Source of the DNA: Limosilactobacillus pontis
Lineage (GTDB): Bacteria > Bacillota > Bacilli > Lactobacillales > Lactobacillaceae
DNA length: 64,000 bases
Direction of reading: 5' to 3'
Assembly (NCBI RefSeq): GCF_002940945.1
Contig: NZ_PNFV01000001.1
Span: forward strand, 284,750 to 348,749
A model generated the notes under the pieces. That model searched no databases, had not been told where the DNA came from, and worked only from the letters and a program-made list of their open reading frames with translations. Below, in pieces: positions 34,980-45,607 of this stretch. The first letter of the stretch is position 1, and every line of letters begins with the position of its first letter. The translations under genes and the position numbers were made by a program.

Positions 34980-36121
34980 AAAAATAATCGTCTTCCAATT
35001 TCAATCAGGCCAGCGGAACCCAGGCCACCAATCACCGAGACCACAGTTGAGAAGTTGCGATGCTGCCGATCCCGATGGAGCGGTTTAGTTGATCGGTCTA
35101 GTTGCGATACTCGATCGTCAGCCACTTTGACCTTGACTGGTGCCGTATGATCAGCCGCCGCATGACGTGGTCGGTGGTCGTAGCGAGTCAGCTGAAAACC
35201 ATCAATCAGTCGATTGAGCTTCTGTTCATATTGAGGATCAGTCGCGTACCGTCCCTGAAGAGCGTGCGTAGCTTGGCGGTAGGTGGCGGCATATTGCCGA
35301 TGAACCCCACGATAGAGCGGTGCCTGGAGAGTCTCGGCATAGTCATGAAGAGCCGCGGCATCACTCTGGTAGCGACGAAAATTATCGACTACCAAAAGCT
35401 GCCGGCCGCCCAGATATTCGCTGGTCGGCTGGTTCGTCGTCTGACCAGCAAAGTAGCCCTTCACCCCGAAGAGATTATGAAAGGGTGCTCGGCCAAGCCG
35501 GCTGGTTCCCCAATTGCTCTCTAGGGCAGCCTGGGCAATGATCACCGACGGATAGAGGTCATACTCGGTCCCCACCTGCTGGGCGGCCGTTGCCAGACGG
35601 TTAATGAAAGCTCGCTGGCTATTGGTTGGTACCTGTATCGCGTAGTCTTCCTGATCTGGATTTCCTGTTGCTGACGTTTCAGTATTAGTTGTGTCTTCGT
35701 CGGTTGCTTGCGTTACCTGACCAATATTATCGTCAGGTAACGTTGGTTCCATCGTTCTTGTTGTATCATCCGATGTTGCATCAGCGGCCCCCTGTAACAG
35801 CTGTCCACGGGCCAAGCCACGTTGGTAAGCTACAGCGGCAACGGCGCCAGTGACAGTCCGCTGTTGACCCAAGCGGCCATCCGCAACCCCCTGCTCAAAG
35901 GCCTGTTGGTAATCGATGCTCAATCGGCGAAAGGCAGTCAGAAATGCCGCCGCATATGATTCCCCACGTTGTCGGATATCCTGCTCGTCAATCGACTGTT
36001 GGTTGATAATTGCGTTAGCAGCCTCCTGGGCTGGATCAGTCATTGCGCTAGCAGCTACCACCATCCCCGAGTGCGTCATCATCAAAGCCGCAACAGTACT
36101 AATTAAAATTGGCTTATTCAT
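34973..36121 (-). CDS. Secreted/anchored GH73 N-acetylglucosaminidase
   Basis: This 382-aa peptidoglycan hydrolase has a signal peptide (residues 1-27, ending VVAASA). A Ser/Thr/Asp-rich linker and a GH73 glucosaminidase domain (about 165-300) follow; the domain shows IAQAALESNWGTSRLG, where E is the likely catalytic acid, and HNLFGVKGYF. A C-terminal hydrophobic segment (VVSVIGGLGSAGLIEIG) plus basic tail could hold it in the membrane. It is monocistronic. Confidence 0.9.
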   Translation of the reverse strand: MNKPILISTVAALMMTHSGMVVAASAMTDPAQEAANAIINQQSIDEQDIRQRGESYAAAFLTAFRRLSIDYQQAFEQGVADGRLGQQRTVTGAVAAVAYQRGLARGQLLQGAADATSDDTTRTMEPTLPDDNIGQVTQATDEDTTNTETSATGNPDQEDYAIQVPTNSQRAFINRLATAAQQVGTEYDLYPSVIIAQAALESNWGTSRLGRAPFHNLFGVKGYFAGQTTNQPTSEYLGGRQLLVVDNFRRYQSDAAALHDYAETLQAPLYRGVHRQYAATYRQATHALQGRYATDPQYEQKLNRLIDGFQLTRYDHRPRHAAADHTAPVKVKVADDRVSQLDRSTKPLHRDRQHRNFSTVVSVIGGLGSAGLIEIGRRLFLK

Positions 36122-36242
36122 TATGTCCCTCCGTTCTCATGTCCCTATTAATTAAGTACGGGAAAACAAAGGAGTGACATTATTTTGCTTAAGCAAAGGA
36201 CTTTACTTTGTTATAAGTACAAACAGCGTAGTTACAAAATGA

Positions 36243-36275
36243 CCTCCACTGCACGGCAAAGCCGAACACTGGAGG
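36243..36275. repeat. Intergenic hairpin, CCTCCAGTATTCGG-like family
   Basis: CCTCCA and TGGAGG flank an imperfect GCCGAACACTGG segment. The sequence is a degenerate relative of the longer hairpin at 49914-49950 (GGCCTCCAGTATTCGG). It may serve as a terminator. Confidence 0.5.
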
Positions 36276-36407
36276 CCTATTTATGTTTGCGGGGAACGTG
36301 AAGACGAGACTGGGAGAAAATTTTGCTTTCTCACCAGCCACGTTTAGTTCTCCGAATATTAAGTTACGGGAAATAAGCTTCTGTCACGCTTCATTTCCGC
36401 TCCTATC

Positions 36408-37814
36408 TTAGTATACGATCACCGGTTCATCAACCTGAAGAGCGTGGTAGGCCGTCCCGGCGTCACTCGGGTGCATGTTGGCACAACCGTGAGAACCACC
36501 GGTAGCTACGTTGTCCCCGTTCAGGTAGGCAGTCTTTGACCAGTTCTTTCGCCAGCTGGCGTCATGGAAACCGCAACCGCTATTGGTGAACTGCGACCAG
36601 TATTGAACTTTGCTAGTGTAATTAGAACCATTATTGTTTTTTCCTCGCAACACGGATGGGGACTGCTGGTACATGATATACCAGACTCCCTTTGGCGTTT
36701 CGTTTTGAGGATTGTTGGCGCCCGTCACAACGTCCGCATCAAAGACACACTTCCCGTCCCGGTAGAACCAAGCGTGCTGATCGGCAATGGACAGCTCCGC
36801 ATAGGTACCGCCGATGCCGTCATTACTAGTGACTCCGTAGCCGGTCCCACGGGTCGTATAGCCAATTCCGTAAATATCATGATCGGCACTGACTTCCCGT
36901 TTATCAGCTGCTAGAGCCTGGGCCAGCGTCTGACCGGCACGCTGGGCGCTGATCTTCCAGCCATAGGTTCCCTTCTGATTGGTAGTAATCATTTTACCAT
37001 CGTGGGTCTTAAACTTAAAGGCCCGCCCCAGTGTAGCCTGGGCCTGGTTTATCTTCTTGATTTTCTCATCGATTGCGCTGGTGTCGAACTGGTACCTTCC
37101 GTTATGGTAAGTAGCCTTCGTGATCACGTCCGTTGTCGTGAAGTGATAGGTCTTGTCCTCCACCTTGTAGGTAACGCTGCGCCCGATCAGCTTCTGAAGC
37201 TGTTTTTTCTCATTTTGTACCGTCTTGCTCTGCGCAGACAAGGGCTGCTGACGCTTGGCCGTCAGCCGAACAGTCCCGTTGGCTGCCCGCCGGTTAAACT
37301 GCTTCAATAGGGTTGCCTGATCATACTTGGTCCCTGCCTTGGCAGCCACCAGCTTAACCTTACCATGTTCCAACACAGCATAGGCATCGACTGGGGCCCG
37401 CCGCCCCTGATTCAGCTGCTGAAGGCGGTTGATCACTGCCTGCTTTTTGGCTGCTGACTGAGGATCGTTCTTAAGCTCGTCGGTCCAGATAAGGATATTT
37501 TGCCGCTTGCTGGACGGGAAGAAGGTCATCTGTTTTTTAAGCGCCTGGTCGAACTTTGCCCGATCTTTACTATCGATGCCAGAGTTTGTTGCCTTGCCTT
37601 GATAAATCAACTGGCCGTTTAGATAGACCTGATTAGCGCGCTTGCTACCCTTGACTTTATTGTATGCCTGCTTAGCGGTCAAGCCGCCCACCGGCACCCC
37701 ATTAATAGTCGTGTTGCGGTTGAAATGAATGTGCTGGTGGATACCAGCACCCAGCAAGAGCACAATCAGCAGGGCAACTACCACGCTGATTAGGTATTTA
37801 AGTCGTAATTGCAT
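36408..37814 (-). CDS. L,D-transpeptidase (YkuD domain) with peptidoglycan-binding region
   Basis: This roughly 468-aa protein has an N-terminal membrane anchor (VVALLIVLLLGAGIHQHI), two VanW/PG_binding_4-like repeats (about 40-330) and a C-terminal YkuD catalytic domain. The active-site motif is GGSHGCANM, with the Cys nucleophile present. It would form 3-3 cross-links or attach other molecules to the wall. ATG 37814 is preferred, with AGGAG 9 nt upstream, over an in-frame start 14 codons earlier. Confidence 0.92.
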   Translation of the reverse strand: MQLRLKYLISVVVALLIVLLLGAGIHQHIHFNRNTTINGVPVGGLTAKQAYNKVKGSKRANQVYLNGQLIYQGKATNSGIDSKDRAKFDQALKKQMTFFPSSKRQNILIWTDELKNDPQSAAKKQAVINRLQQLNQGRRAPVDAYAVLEHGKVKLVAAKAGTKYDQATLLKQFNRRAANGTVRLTAKRQQPLSAQSKTVQNEKKQLQKLIGRSVTYKVEDKTYHFTTTDVITKATYHNGRYQFDTSAIDEKIKKINQAQATLGRAFKFKTHDGKMITTNQKGTYGWKISAQRAGQTLAQALAADKREVSADHDIYGIGYTTRGTGYGVTSNDGIGGTYAELSIADQHAWFYRDGKCVFDADVVTGANNPQNETPKGVWYIMYQQSPSVLRGKNNNGSNYTSKVQYWSQFTNSGCGFHDASWRKNWSKTAYLNGDNVATGGSHGCANMHPSDAGTAYHALQVDEPVIVY

Positions 37815-37974
37815 CGAAGGACTACTCCTATCATCAAAGTAATGGTGTTTCAACACCTAACATTCACGATTATACTAGCTTTGATTTAATTTACCATTCT
37901 TTTACTCACAAAACGACCAAGAAAAAAGAGCCGCGACGCTTTGTCTGGCCTCTGCACCTGCATTGCAATATTCG

Positions 37975-38015
37975 CAAAAAAGTGGCTAGAAGAAAATATC
38001 ATTTCCCCAGCCACT
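37975..38015 (-). terminator. Terminator of the uspA gene
   Basis: AGTGGCT pairs with AGCCACT, followed by TTTTTT on the minus strand. Confidence 0.85.
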
Positions 38016-38025
38016 CACTTTCAGC

Positions 38026-38523
38026 TTAAATTTCTGGATAGCTATCCTTCTTAATATCCAGCTTCTTATTATTCATATCGGTCTTGACAACCGTGACGTC
38101 ACAAGGTGCTTCACGAATCGTATATGCAGCAGTTGAACCGACGATCAGACGGCCAACCACGTTCAAACCGGTGGCCCCGATAACAATCAGGTCAATATTG
38201 TGCTCGCTTGGATAGTGTTCAGCCAGTTCCAGCTTGGCATTGCCAATAACAACATCATCGTTAACATCCTTAACTCCAGCATTTTCCGCCTTCGTCCGAT
38301 AAGCGCCAAGTCGTTTCTTCATTTCTTCAACCGCGGATTCATAGATGCTGTGGTCAACGAATCCATAGCCACTTGGGCCCGTACTTGGGTACCGTTCGCC
38401 ATTGATGACACTCAGCAAGTTAAGTTGGGCATTGTTTTGCAAGGCAACTTCAACTGCCTTGTTGAAAGCCATATCTGATTGCGTCGAACCATCAATTCCG
38501 ACTAGGATCTTTTGATAACTCAT
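38026..38523 (-). CDS. Universal stress protein (UspA family)
   Basis: This 165-aa protein begins YQKILVGIDGSTQSDMAF and has the ATP-binding segment IVIGATGLNVVGRLIVGSTAAYTIREAPCDVTVVK. The G-2x-G-9x-G(S/T) pattern suggests an ATP-binding Usp. It is monocistronic; function is general stress resistance by family. Confidence 0.94.
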   Translation of the reverse strand: MSYQKILVGIDGSTQSDMAFNKAVEVALQNNAQLNLLSVINGERYPSTGPSGYGFVDHSIYESAVEEMKKRLGAYRTKAENAGVKDVNDDVVIGNAKLELAEHYPSEHNIDLIVIGATGLNVVGRLIVGSTAAYTIREAPCDVTVVKTDMNNKKLDIKKDSYPEI

Positions 38524-38587
38524 AAAAACACCTCCAAAAATTCCTTTTTACTACACCTTTATTTTACCACTCTTGCACAAATGTGCA

Positions 38588-39988
38588 CTAATCAGTCACC
38601 AAATTATTGATGGCTTCCATGTAAATAGCCATCGACTTAATCAAGTCAGCCACCGGTTGAAACTCATTAGCTTGGTGCATTGTGTTTGGTGTCTGCGGCA
38701 TCAAGGCTCCAAAAGCAACCCCGCGCTCCATAAGGCGGCCATAAGTCCCACCGCCGACAACCTCAGGCTTGGCATTCTCGTCGCCGGTTTGGTCAATATA
38801 GGCCTGCATTAAAATCTTGACGATTGGGTCCGCTGGATCAACATAGTGTGGTTCTTGGGAGGCGCCCTGCTTTACCGTCATTTTTAGCTGGTCAGTAACC
38901 TGCTTAACGTTGGCCTCAAGCTCATCAGGAGTGATTCCCTTAGGAAAACGGAAGTTCATATCAATGTCTGCTCCCTTATCCTGGTCAAAGTTCAGAATTC
39001 CCGCGTTCATGGTCAGCTCACCCATTACCGGGTCAGTAAAAGCACCATCAAAAGCTGTCATTCGGGTATCGAGATGGAGATACTTGGCCAGAAAGTGGAT
39101 GAAGCTCTTAGCACCACCTGCAAAGTCATACTGGTCAAGGAACTTAGCAAGATAAGTTCCGGCGTTAATCCCCTGTTCCGGCTCCATCCCATGGGCAGCC
39201 TTACCAATCACCGTCAATCGCAGACCATCGGCGGTTTCCTCAGCTGTCCCCTTAATCGGGTTGTCATCGACAAATTGAGCAAAGGCTGCCGTAACTGTCT
39301 TACGGTCGGGAACTGTGACTAAGGCGACAGCCTCCCGAGGCACCATGTTGAACCGCAAGCCGGAGTGGAAACTCTCCAGAACAAATTGGTCACCATTGGT
39401 AGCTGGCGCCCCAATCTTCAATGAGACCTGCCCTTTTTCACCGTTTATAACCGGGAACTCAGCATCGGGTGAAAAACCTAGGGTCGGGGCTGGTTCAACC
39501 TCGAAGTAACGATGCATCCCAGTCCAGTTGCTCTCCTCATCGGTACCAACAATGAAGCGAACCCGCTTATTAAAGATGACTCCCTGATCCTTAAGGTACT
39601 TCAGGGCGTAATAGGCGGCCATCCCCGGGCCCTTATCGTCGGAAGCTCCTCGGCCGTAAAGATTGCCATCTTTGATTACCGGGTCGAAGGGATCCGTATC
39701 CCAACCCTTGCCAGCTGGCATGACATCTAAGTGCGCTAGAATAGCTAGGGTCTCGTCTCCTTCGCCCCATTCCGCATAGCCGACCACATTGTCGATATTT
39801 TTAGTCCGAAAGCCATCCTGCTCTGCCATCTCGAGAAAGGCGGCTAGGGCCTGAGCTGGTCGGGGACCGAGTGGATATTCGTCAGTAGCCGCTGAGTCAT
39901 CCCGGACACTCGGGATCTTCATCAGAGCTGTTAAATCGTTCAGGTAATCTTTCTCCTGACTCTGTGCCGCTTTTAACCAGTCTGTCAT
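38588..39988 (-). CDS. pepV: Dipeptidase PepV
   Basis: This 466-aa M20 metallopeptidase has metal-ligand segments LAILAHLDVMPAG and YGRGASDDKGP, and the catalytic EESNWTG region. PepV is a broad dipeptidase of lactobacilli. It releases amino acids from peptides and tolerates D-Ala-D-Ala-like or beta-Ala substrates in some species. It is monocistronic. Confidence 0.96.
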   Translation of the reverse strand: MTDWLKAAQSQEKDYLNDLTALMKIPSVRDDSAATDEYPLGPRPAQALAAFLEMAEQDGFRTKNIDNVVGYAEWGEGDETLAILAHLDVMPAGKGWDTDPFDPVIKDGNLYGRGASDDKGPGMAAYYALKYLKDQGVIFNKRVRFIVGTDEESNWTGMHRYFEVEPAPTLGFSPDAEFPVINGEKGQVSLKIGAPATNGDQFVLESFHSGLRFNMVPREAVALVTVPDRKTVTAAFAQFVDDNPIKGTAEETADGLRLTVIGKAAHGMEPEQGINAGTYLAKFLDQYDFAGGAKSFIHFLAKYLHLDTRMTAFDGAFTDPVMGELTMNAGILNFDQDKGADIDMNFRFPKGITPDELEANVKQVTDQLKMTVKQGASQEPHYVDPADPIVKILMQAYIDQTGDENAKPEVVGGGTYGRLMERGVAFGALMPQTPNTMHQANEFQPVADLIKSMAIYMEAINNLVTD

Positions 39989-40078
39989 TTTCTAGTTCCT
40001 CCAATTACTTAATTTAATAAATTAATGATACCATTAAAGTGTAGATTACTAAATTGAAATCATTTAGGAAGTGTTTTT

Positions 40079-40939
40079 ATGGAAAAATTAACTGACCAAA
40101 TCCTGCACGATGTCATCAAGCCACGGCCCGAACAAAGTTTCAAGGGTACCTTCGGCAAGGTCACCCTGGTCGGTGGCAACCGCAACTTTGGCGGTGCTAT
40201 CATTATGGCCGCCACCGCCAGTGTTTGCGCTGGTGCTGGACTGGTAACTGTCTGCACAGACCAGTGTAACTCTGGTGCCCTGCACTCCCAGCTCCCCGAG
40301 GCTATGTTTGCCGACTTTACCAATGATGACCAGACTGCCAGCCTAGTGACAGCAGCCACAACAGTTGTGGTCGGTCCCGGTCTTGGCGATGATGACCAGG
40401 GACTTCACATTCTCAAGAATGTTTTCGCTCATACCAATGATCATCAAAACATCGTTATCGATGGTTCGGCAATCACCTTAATGGCTCGAGAGAAGCTGAC
40501 CGCCCCGCAGGGCAATATCATTTACACACCACATGAGATGGAGTGGCAGCGCCTCTCTGGGATCAAGATTGCTGACCAAACCCCCGAACGCAATCGCGCG
40601 GCCCGTGATAAACTCGATGCTACAGTGGTCCTCAAAAAGCACCACACCGAGATCTACACAGCCAATCAGACTTACCAGCTGACCATCGGTACCCCCGCCC
40701 AGGCTGTCGGTGGCATGGGTGATACCCTAGCCGGGATGGTCGGTGGTTTCGTGGCCGAGTTTCACCAGACACCGTTAAAGGCGGTTCTGGCTGCTGTCTA
40801 CGCCCATAGTGCCATTGCCGAGCAAATTGCCAAGAACCAATACATCGTCTTGCCCCACCAAATCAGTCGGGCCCTACCAGTCTTCATGAAAAAGATGGAA
40901 ACGGCCCATAACGAACACCACATCGGTTTCCTAGATTAA
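40079..40939 (+). CDS. nnrD: ADP-dependent NAD(P)H-hydrate dehydratase
   Basis: This 286-aa protein is a stand-alone YjeF C-terminal domain. It repairs hydrated NAD(P)H using ADP. The glycine-rich GTFGKVTLVGGNRNFGGA and the C-terminal GTPAQAVGGMGDTLAGMVGGF are diagnostic. The epimerase half (NnrE) is not adjacent. The gene is monocistronic and is followed by a strong hairpin. Confidence 0.95.
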   Translation: MEKLTDQILHDVIKPRPEQSFKGTFGKVTLVGGNRNFGGAIIMAATASVCAGAGLVTVCTDQCNSGALHSQLPEAMFADFTNDDQTASLVTAATTVVVGPGLGDDDQGLHILKNVFAHTNDHQNIVIDGSAITLMAREKLTAPQGNIIYTPHEMEWQRLSGIKIADQTPERNRAARDKLDATVVLKKHHTEIYTANQTYQLTIGTPAQAVGGMGDTLAGMVGGFVAEFHQTPLKAVLAAVYAHSAIAEQIAKNQYIVLPHQISRALPVFMKKMETAHNEHHIGFLD

Positions 40940-40954
40940 ATTTAACAGTAGTCA

Positions 40955-40990
40955 GGAGGCTGGGAGAAAGTCCTATTTTCTCCCAGCCTC
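40955..40990. terminator. Hairpin terminator downstream of nnrD
   Basis: GAGGCTGGGAGAAA pairs with TTTTCTCCCAGCCTC. A similar GCTGGtGAGAAA/TTTTCTCCCAG hairpin occurs at about 36315-36345, so this belongs to a repeated hairpin family. Confidence 0.75.
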
Positions 40991-41000
40991 TTCCATATCA

Positions 41001-41038
41001 AAAAGCGACCCAGCATCTCATTTGATGTTGGATCGCCT
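41001..41038 (-). terminator. Terminator of the flippase gene
   Basis: AGGCGATCCAACATC pairs with GATGCTGGGTCGCT (one mismatch), followed by TTTTTGA on the minus strand. Confidence 0.75.
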
Positions 41039-41044
41039 GTTCAT

Positions 41045-42694
41045 TTAACGGATATGCAGTTTGCGCCGCAAGAGCTCCGATTTAGCACCAATAACCTTGT
41101 CGGCCAGCCGGAACTTTAAGGCTAAGTAGACATATACAGCCAAACCAACCAGTACTCCCGGAATTAAGGAAAAGAATGCGGTGTAACGGCCGTACGGGCT
41201 GACAAAGTGACCAATCAGAACCATCACCAACTTAGTCAAAACAAACATGATCAAGGAGAAGCAAAGAATCTGATTAGTTGGTCGGGCCATCTGATCGAAA
41301 CGCAACCGAAACTCATTGTTGAAGGAGTGCAGGATCAGGTAGTTGACCACTGTCATTGAGATCCCCGTCGCCATCAGTGGTCCCAGGCCCTGCAGCAACC
41401 AGATACATGGATATTGCACGAGTAGTTTGATGATCAATCCGATGGCAAGGAACTTCATCATCCGGCGATTTTCTGAAATTCCCTGCATCATTGCCGCAGC
41501 AACTGTATACAGCCCCATTGGAATGGCAATGAAGGCCGCAAATTCAAGAACAACTACCCCAGCCGCATCGTATCGATAGAAGACTGTGTAGATCTGCTGG
41601 GCAACGGCTGACAACCCGAGAGCAGCCGGAATCATAACAAAGTAGAACAACATCAAGACGTTCTCAATCTGTTTTTTCATCTCAGCCTGGTCGTTTTGGA
41701 CCCGGGCCGTAGCCAGCAATGGAATAACCGTTACTGCCATCGCTGCTGCCAACGAGATGATAATCATGTAGAGTTTGTTAGCATTAAAGGCAAACAGAGC
41801 ATAGATAACTTGAATCTGGTAGCGGGAAAAATGCCCGACCATCGCCATCATCCGCGGGAACGAATACTGGTCAATTAGCTGATAGACCGCAATCCCTGAC
41901 TCGATGATCACAAACGGAATTGACTGGTAGATGATCTTTATAATCATATCCATGACCGAGACGTCGGCCGTTTTAACACTGCGCCGGGCCATCTCCCGCA
42001 TCTCACCGGCATGACGGAAGCGACTAAACATTAGGACCGCGGCCGCGCCAACTGCCCCAATGAAAGCGGCGAAGGTTGACTGGGTAACCGCACTGACCCA
42101 ACTGCCATGGCCAATCTTCATAATCAGATAGGTTGCCGCCAGCATATAAATGATCCGGCAGAGCTGCTCGACAAATTGCGACATCGCCGATGGAGCCATC
42201 CAGTTATATCCCTGCAGGTATCCCCGAGTGATTGAAATTCCCGGGATGATCAGGATCGCCCAGGCCAAGGACTGGATGACCGGGATAACATTGGGGTCGC
42301 CATTATCCATCAGTGCAGCCCCGAACATCATCACCGTCGCCCCGACGATCCCCATTACCGCAGCGACGTACATCCCCGTCCGATATAGCCGCTGACTGAT
42401 GATGTACTGGTCGATTCCGTTGTAGTGAGCAACCAACTTGGAGATTGCAGACGGAATTCCCGCGGTTGAAATAATGATGAATATGTTATAAATGTTATAA
42501 CCCTGGGCAAAGAGGGCATTGGCTACGTTACTGTAAGAGCCAAACCAGGTAACCCATGGAATAACATACAGAGCCCCCAGCAGCCGCGAGGTGATACTCC
42601 CAGCTGTCATCCAGGCCGACCCGCTTAGCATCTTTGACTGGGAATCGGTCTTGGACGTGGTGCCCCTTGACTTGTTAGTTTCCGCTTCATTCAT
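41045..42694 (-). CDS. MOP superfamily polysaccharide/lipid flippase (YtgP/SpoVB type)
   Basis: This 549-aa protein has about 14 membrane segments. It begins with a soluble Ser/Thr/Lys-rich tail and then MLSGSAWMTAGSITSRLLGALYVIPW, the typical opening of YtgP/SpoVB-like MOP exporters. Members flip lipid-linked cell-wall precursors (MurJ-like) in Firmicutes; lipid II flipping is inferred. It is monocistronic. Confidence 0.88.
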   Translation of the reverse strand: MNEAETNKSRGTTSKTDSQSKMLSGSAWMTAGSITSRLLGALYVIPWVTWFGSYSNVANALFAQGYNIYNIFIIISTAGIPSAISKLVAHYNGIDQYIISQRLYRTGMYVAAVMGIVGATVMMFGAALMDNGDPNVIPVIQSLAWAILIIPGISITRGYLQGYNWMAPSAMSQFVEQLCRIIYMLAATYLIMKIGHGSWVSAVTQSTFAAFIGAVGAAAVLMFSRFRHAGEMREMARRSVKTADVSVMDMIIKIIYQSIPFVIIESGIAVYQLIDQYSFPRMMAMVGHFSRYQIQVIYALFAFNANKLYMIIISLAAAMAVTVIPLLATARVQNDQAEMKKQIENVLMLFYFVMIPAALGLSAVAQQIYTVFYRYDAAGVVVLEFAAFIAIPMGLYTVAAAMMQGISENRRMMKFLAIGLIIKLLVQYPCIWLLQGLGPLMATGISMTVVNYLILHSFNNEFRLRFDQMARPTNQILCFSLIMFVLTKLVMVLIGHFVSPYGRYTAFFSLIPGVLVGLAVYVYLALKFRLADKVIGAKSELLRRKLHIR

Positions 42695-42804
42695 AAGTCA
42701 TTAACATCCTGTCTTTCATTTTAATATGTAAAATAACACAATCTTAATTATTCTATCGTGAAGCTGAAACGGGTGCAATTCGTTTTAGCTTTTTTAATTT
42801 TTAT

Positions 42805-43068
42805 TTAATATTGGTCCAGATCGACCGTCACCAACTTCACGGTCCGGTCTGGGTATTGAGCCTGTAGCGTGGTCAGATCACTAGCTGCCGGGGCCGGTTC
42901 AAAGTGACCGAGTTTATCGTTGATTGTGATTGCCAAACCCAACTTGGCAAAATCCAGTGCTTCCGCCATCGTTTTCCCCTGGGTAAAGGCCTCGGGGAGG
43001 TCGGGGAAGTCCACTTGAATTTCACCCGCCTTGGGAGTGAAGAAGGCCGGATAGCTTACTATTTCCAT
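42805..43068 (-). CDS. Orphan HicB-like protein
   Basis: This 87-aa protein has the partial RNase-H-like HicB fold: FTPKAGEIQVDFPDLPEAFTQGKTMAEAL. HicB is the antitoxin of type II HicAB systems, but no HicA-sized gene lies next to it and no C-terminal DNA-binding domain is visible. Many stand-alone HicB-like proteins are not antitoxins. It has a strong GGAGG and lies just after leuS in the chromosome but is transcribed separately. Confidence 0.85.
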   Translation of the reverse strand: MEIVSYPAFFTPKAGEIQVDFPDLPEAFTQGKTMAEALDFAKLGLAITINDKLGHFEPAPAASDLTTLQAQYPDRTVKLVTVDLDQY

Positions 43069-43085
43069 TATTTTCCTCCATCATG

Positions 43086-43127
43086 CAAAAAAACGGATCG
43101 AAGCGATTGAGCCACGGTCCGGTTTTT
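43086..43127 (-). terminator. Terminator of leuS
   Basis: CGGACC pairs with GATCCG across a long loop, followed by a run of seven T on the minus strand. The stem is weak but the T-tract is strong. Confidence 0.65.
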
Positions 43128-43138
43128 ACAGTTAAATC

Positions 43139-45559
43139 TTACTTAGCAACAATGTTGACAATCTTGTTCGGTACCACAATGACCTTCTTGATATCCTTGC
43201 CAGCCGTGAACTTCTGAACGTGTTCGTTGGCTAATGCCTGCTTCTGTGCTTCTTCACGATCAGTATCCTTGGCCATCTTAATCTTGGCCCGCACCTTACC
43301 ATTGACTTGGACGATCATTTCAACCTCATTTTCAACCAGCGCCTTAGGATCATACTTTGGCCATGGCTGATAGGCAATCGTGTCACTGATGCCAAACTGG
43401 CTCCACAGCTCTTCGGCCACGTGCGGCATCACTGGGGAGATCATCTTGACAAAGCCCTCCATGTATTCAACTGGCAGGTCCTCAGCCTTGTAAGCCTCGT
43501 TGACGAAGACCATCAGTTGAGAAATAGCGGTGTTGAAGTGCATCCGCTCGTAGTCTTCCGTGACCTTCTTGACCGTCTGGTTGTAGACCTTATCCAGCTT
43601 GCCATCGTTAAAGTTGGAAATCCGATCCCGCAGGTGGTTATTGTCGTCCATCAGCAGGCGCCATACCCGCTGAATCCACTTGTAGGACCCGTGGAGACCT
43701 TCCTCATCCCACGGTACGGATTCGGTCAGTGGTCCCATGAACATCTCATAGAGCCGCAGAGTATCGGCACCGTACTTCTCAACGATGTCGTCTGGGTTGA
43801 CCACGTTTCCTTTGGACTTGGACATCTTTTCGTGGTTAGCCCCAAGGATCATCCCCTGGTTAACCAGCTTCATGAACGGTTCCTTGGTTGGAACCAGGCC
43901 TAAGTCATAAAGAACCTTGTGCCAGAACCGGGCATAGAGCAGGTGCAATACCGCGTGTTCGGCCCCGCCGACGTAAAGGTCGACCGGTGACCAGTAATCA
44001 AGGGCCTGCTTAGAGGCAAACTCCTTGCTGTTGTGCGGGTCGGTGTAGCGAAGCCAGTACCATGACGAACCGGCCCACTGTGGCATCGTGTTGGTTTCCC
44101 GCAGACCGTGTCGGCCCTGGTCATCGTATACGTTGACCCAATCCTTGACGTTAGCCAGAGGGCTCTCACCAGTCCCGGATGGTTCGATATTATCGGTGTC
44201 TGGCAGTTTCAGCGGCAACTCATCTTCTGGTACCAGGGTTGTCCGGCCGTCATCCCAGTGAATAACCGGGATTGGCTCACCCCAGTAGCGTTGTCGGCTG
44301 AAGATCCAGTCCCGTAGCCGATAGTTGACCTTCTTATGACCAGCATCGTGTTCTTCCAGCCAATTGATCATCTTGGCCTTGGCATCGGCATTGTTAAGGC
44401 CGTCTAAGAAGCCAGAGTTGATATGCTTGCCGTCACCTTCAAAGGCTCCTTCAGAGAGGTCGGCTCCCTCGATAATTGGCTTGATCGGCAGGTCAAACTT
44501 CTTGGCAAAGTCGTAATCACGTTGATCACCAGCCGGCACAGCCATCACCGCACCTGTTCCGTAAGATGCCAGGACATAATCACTAATCCAGATTGGCAGC
44601 TTCTCGCCATTTACGGGGTTGATGACGTAGGATCCAGTGAATACCCCGGTCTTATCCTTGTTCAAGTCCGTCCGCTCTAAGTCGGAGCGCCGGGCCGTTT
44701 CCTCCTTGTAGGCCTTGACCGCGTCGGCATGTTCCGGCGTTGTCAGTTGGTCAACCAAGTCGTTTTCTGGCGCCAAAACTACATAGGCAGCACCGAAGAG
44801 AGTGTCTGCCCGGGTGGTGAAGACTTCGATCTTGGTGTCTTCATCACCGGCCACTGGGAAGAAGACGGCAGCCCCTTCGGAACGGCCAATCCAGTTCCGT
44901 TGCATCTCTTTAACACTCTCTGGCCAGTCAACCAGGTCAAGGTCATCAATCAGGCGGTCAGCGTAAGCAGTAATCTTCAGGACCCACTGCTTCATCGGCT
45001 TCCGGTAAACCGGGTAGCCGCCCCGCTTAGTCTTACCATCCTCTACCTCTTCGTTGGCAACCACGGTCCCGCCCATGAAGTCAGGTGCCCAGTTGACCAT
45101 GATCTCACTTTCATAAGCCAGGCCCTTCTTGTAGAGCTGTTCGAAGATCCATTGGGTCCACTTGTAATATTCGGGATCCGTCGTGTTGACCTCCCGATCC
45201 CAGTCGTAGGAGAAACCGAGGGACTGAATCTGGTTACGGAAGTGGTTAATGTTCTGGTTGGTGAAGCTCTTTGGATTATGTCCAGTCTTCAAGGCGTACT
45301 GTTCAGCTGGCAGGCCAAATGCGTCCCAGCCCATTGGATGTAAAACATTGTATCCCTGCATCCGCTTCATTCGGGACATCACATCGGTCGCCGTGTAGCC
45401 CTCAGGGTGCCCAACGTGCAAGCCTTGACCAGACGGGTATGGGAACATATCTAGTGCATAGTACTTCTTTTGATCCGGCTTCAGTTCAGCCTTAAAGGTC
45501 TTATTCTTCTTCCAGAACTTCTGCCACTTATTTTCAATCGCTGTATGATCGTAAGCCAT
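43139..45559 (-). CDS. leuS: Leucyl-tRNA synthetase
   Basis: This 806-aa class I synthetase has the HIGH-type motif [12 protein letters not shown] near residue 47, an editing (CP1) domain around residues 220-400 with [10 protein letters not shown], and KMSKSKGN near residue 577. Length is typical. Expression is probably controlled by the upstream T-box responding to uncharged tRNA-Leu. Confidence 0.98.
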   Translation of the reverse strand: MAYDHTAIENKWQKFWKKNKTFKAELKPDQKKYYALDMFPYPSGQGLHVGHPEGYTATDVMSRMKRMQGYNVLHPMGWDAFGLPAEQYALKTGHNPKSFTNQNINHFRNQIQSLGFSYDWDREVNTTDPEYYKWTQWIFEQLYKKGLAYESEIMVNWAPDFMGGTVVANEEVEDGKTKRGGYPVYRKPMKQWVLKITAYADRLIDDLDLVDWPESVKEMQRNWIGRSEGAAVFFPVAGDEDTKIEVFTTRADTLFGAAYVVLAPENDLVDQLTTPEHADAVKAYKEETARRSDLERTDLNKDKTGVFTGSYVINPVNGEKLPIWISDYVLASYGTGAVMAVPAGDQRDYDFAKKFDLPIKPIIEGADLSEGAFEGDGKHINSGFLDGLNNADAKAKMINWLEEHDAGHKKVNYRLRDWIFSRQRYWGEPIPVIHWDDGRTTLVPEDELPLKLPDTDNIEPSGTGESPLANVKDWVNVYDDQGRHGLRETNTMPQWAGSSWYWLRYTDPHNSKEFASKQALDYWSPVDLYVGGAEHAVLHLLYARFWHKVLYDLGLVPTKEPFMKLVNQGMILGANHEKMSKSKGNVVNPDDIVEKYGADTLRLYEMFMGPLTESVPWDEEGLHGSYKWIQRVWRLLMDDNNHLRDRISNFNDGKLDKVYNQTVKKVTEDYERMHFNTAISQLMVFVNEAYKAEDLPVEYMEGFVKMISPVMPHVAEELWSQFGISDTIAYQPWPKYDPKALVENEVEMIVQVNGKVRAKIKMAKDTDREEAQKQALANEHVQKFTAGKDIKKVIVVPNKIVNIVAK

Positions 45560-45607
45560 CTTATTGCTCCTTTGTCAAAAAATCGCGCATCAATATCATC
45601 TTGGTCG

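Noticed and set aside
42805..43068. A complete HicAB toxin-antitoxin system
   Set aside because: Only a HicB-like protein is present; the neighbouring spaces are too short for HicA and carry no matching frame.
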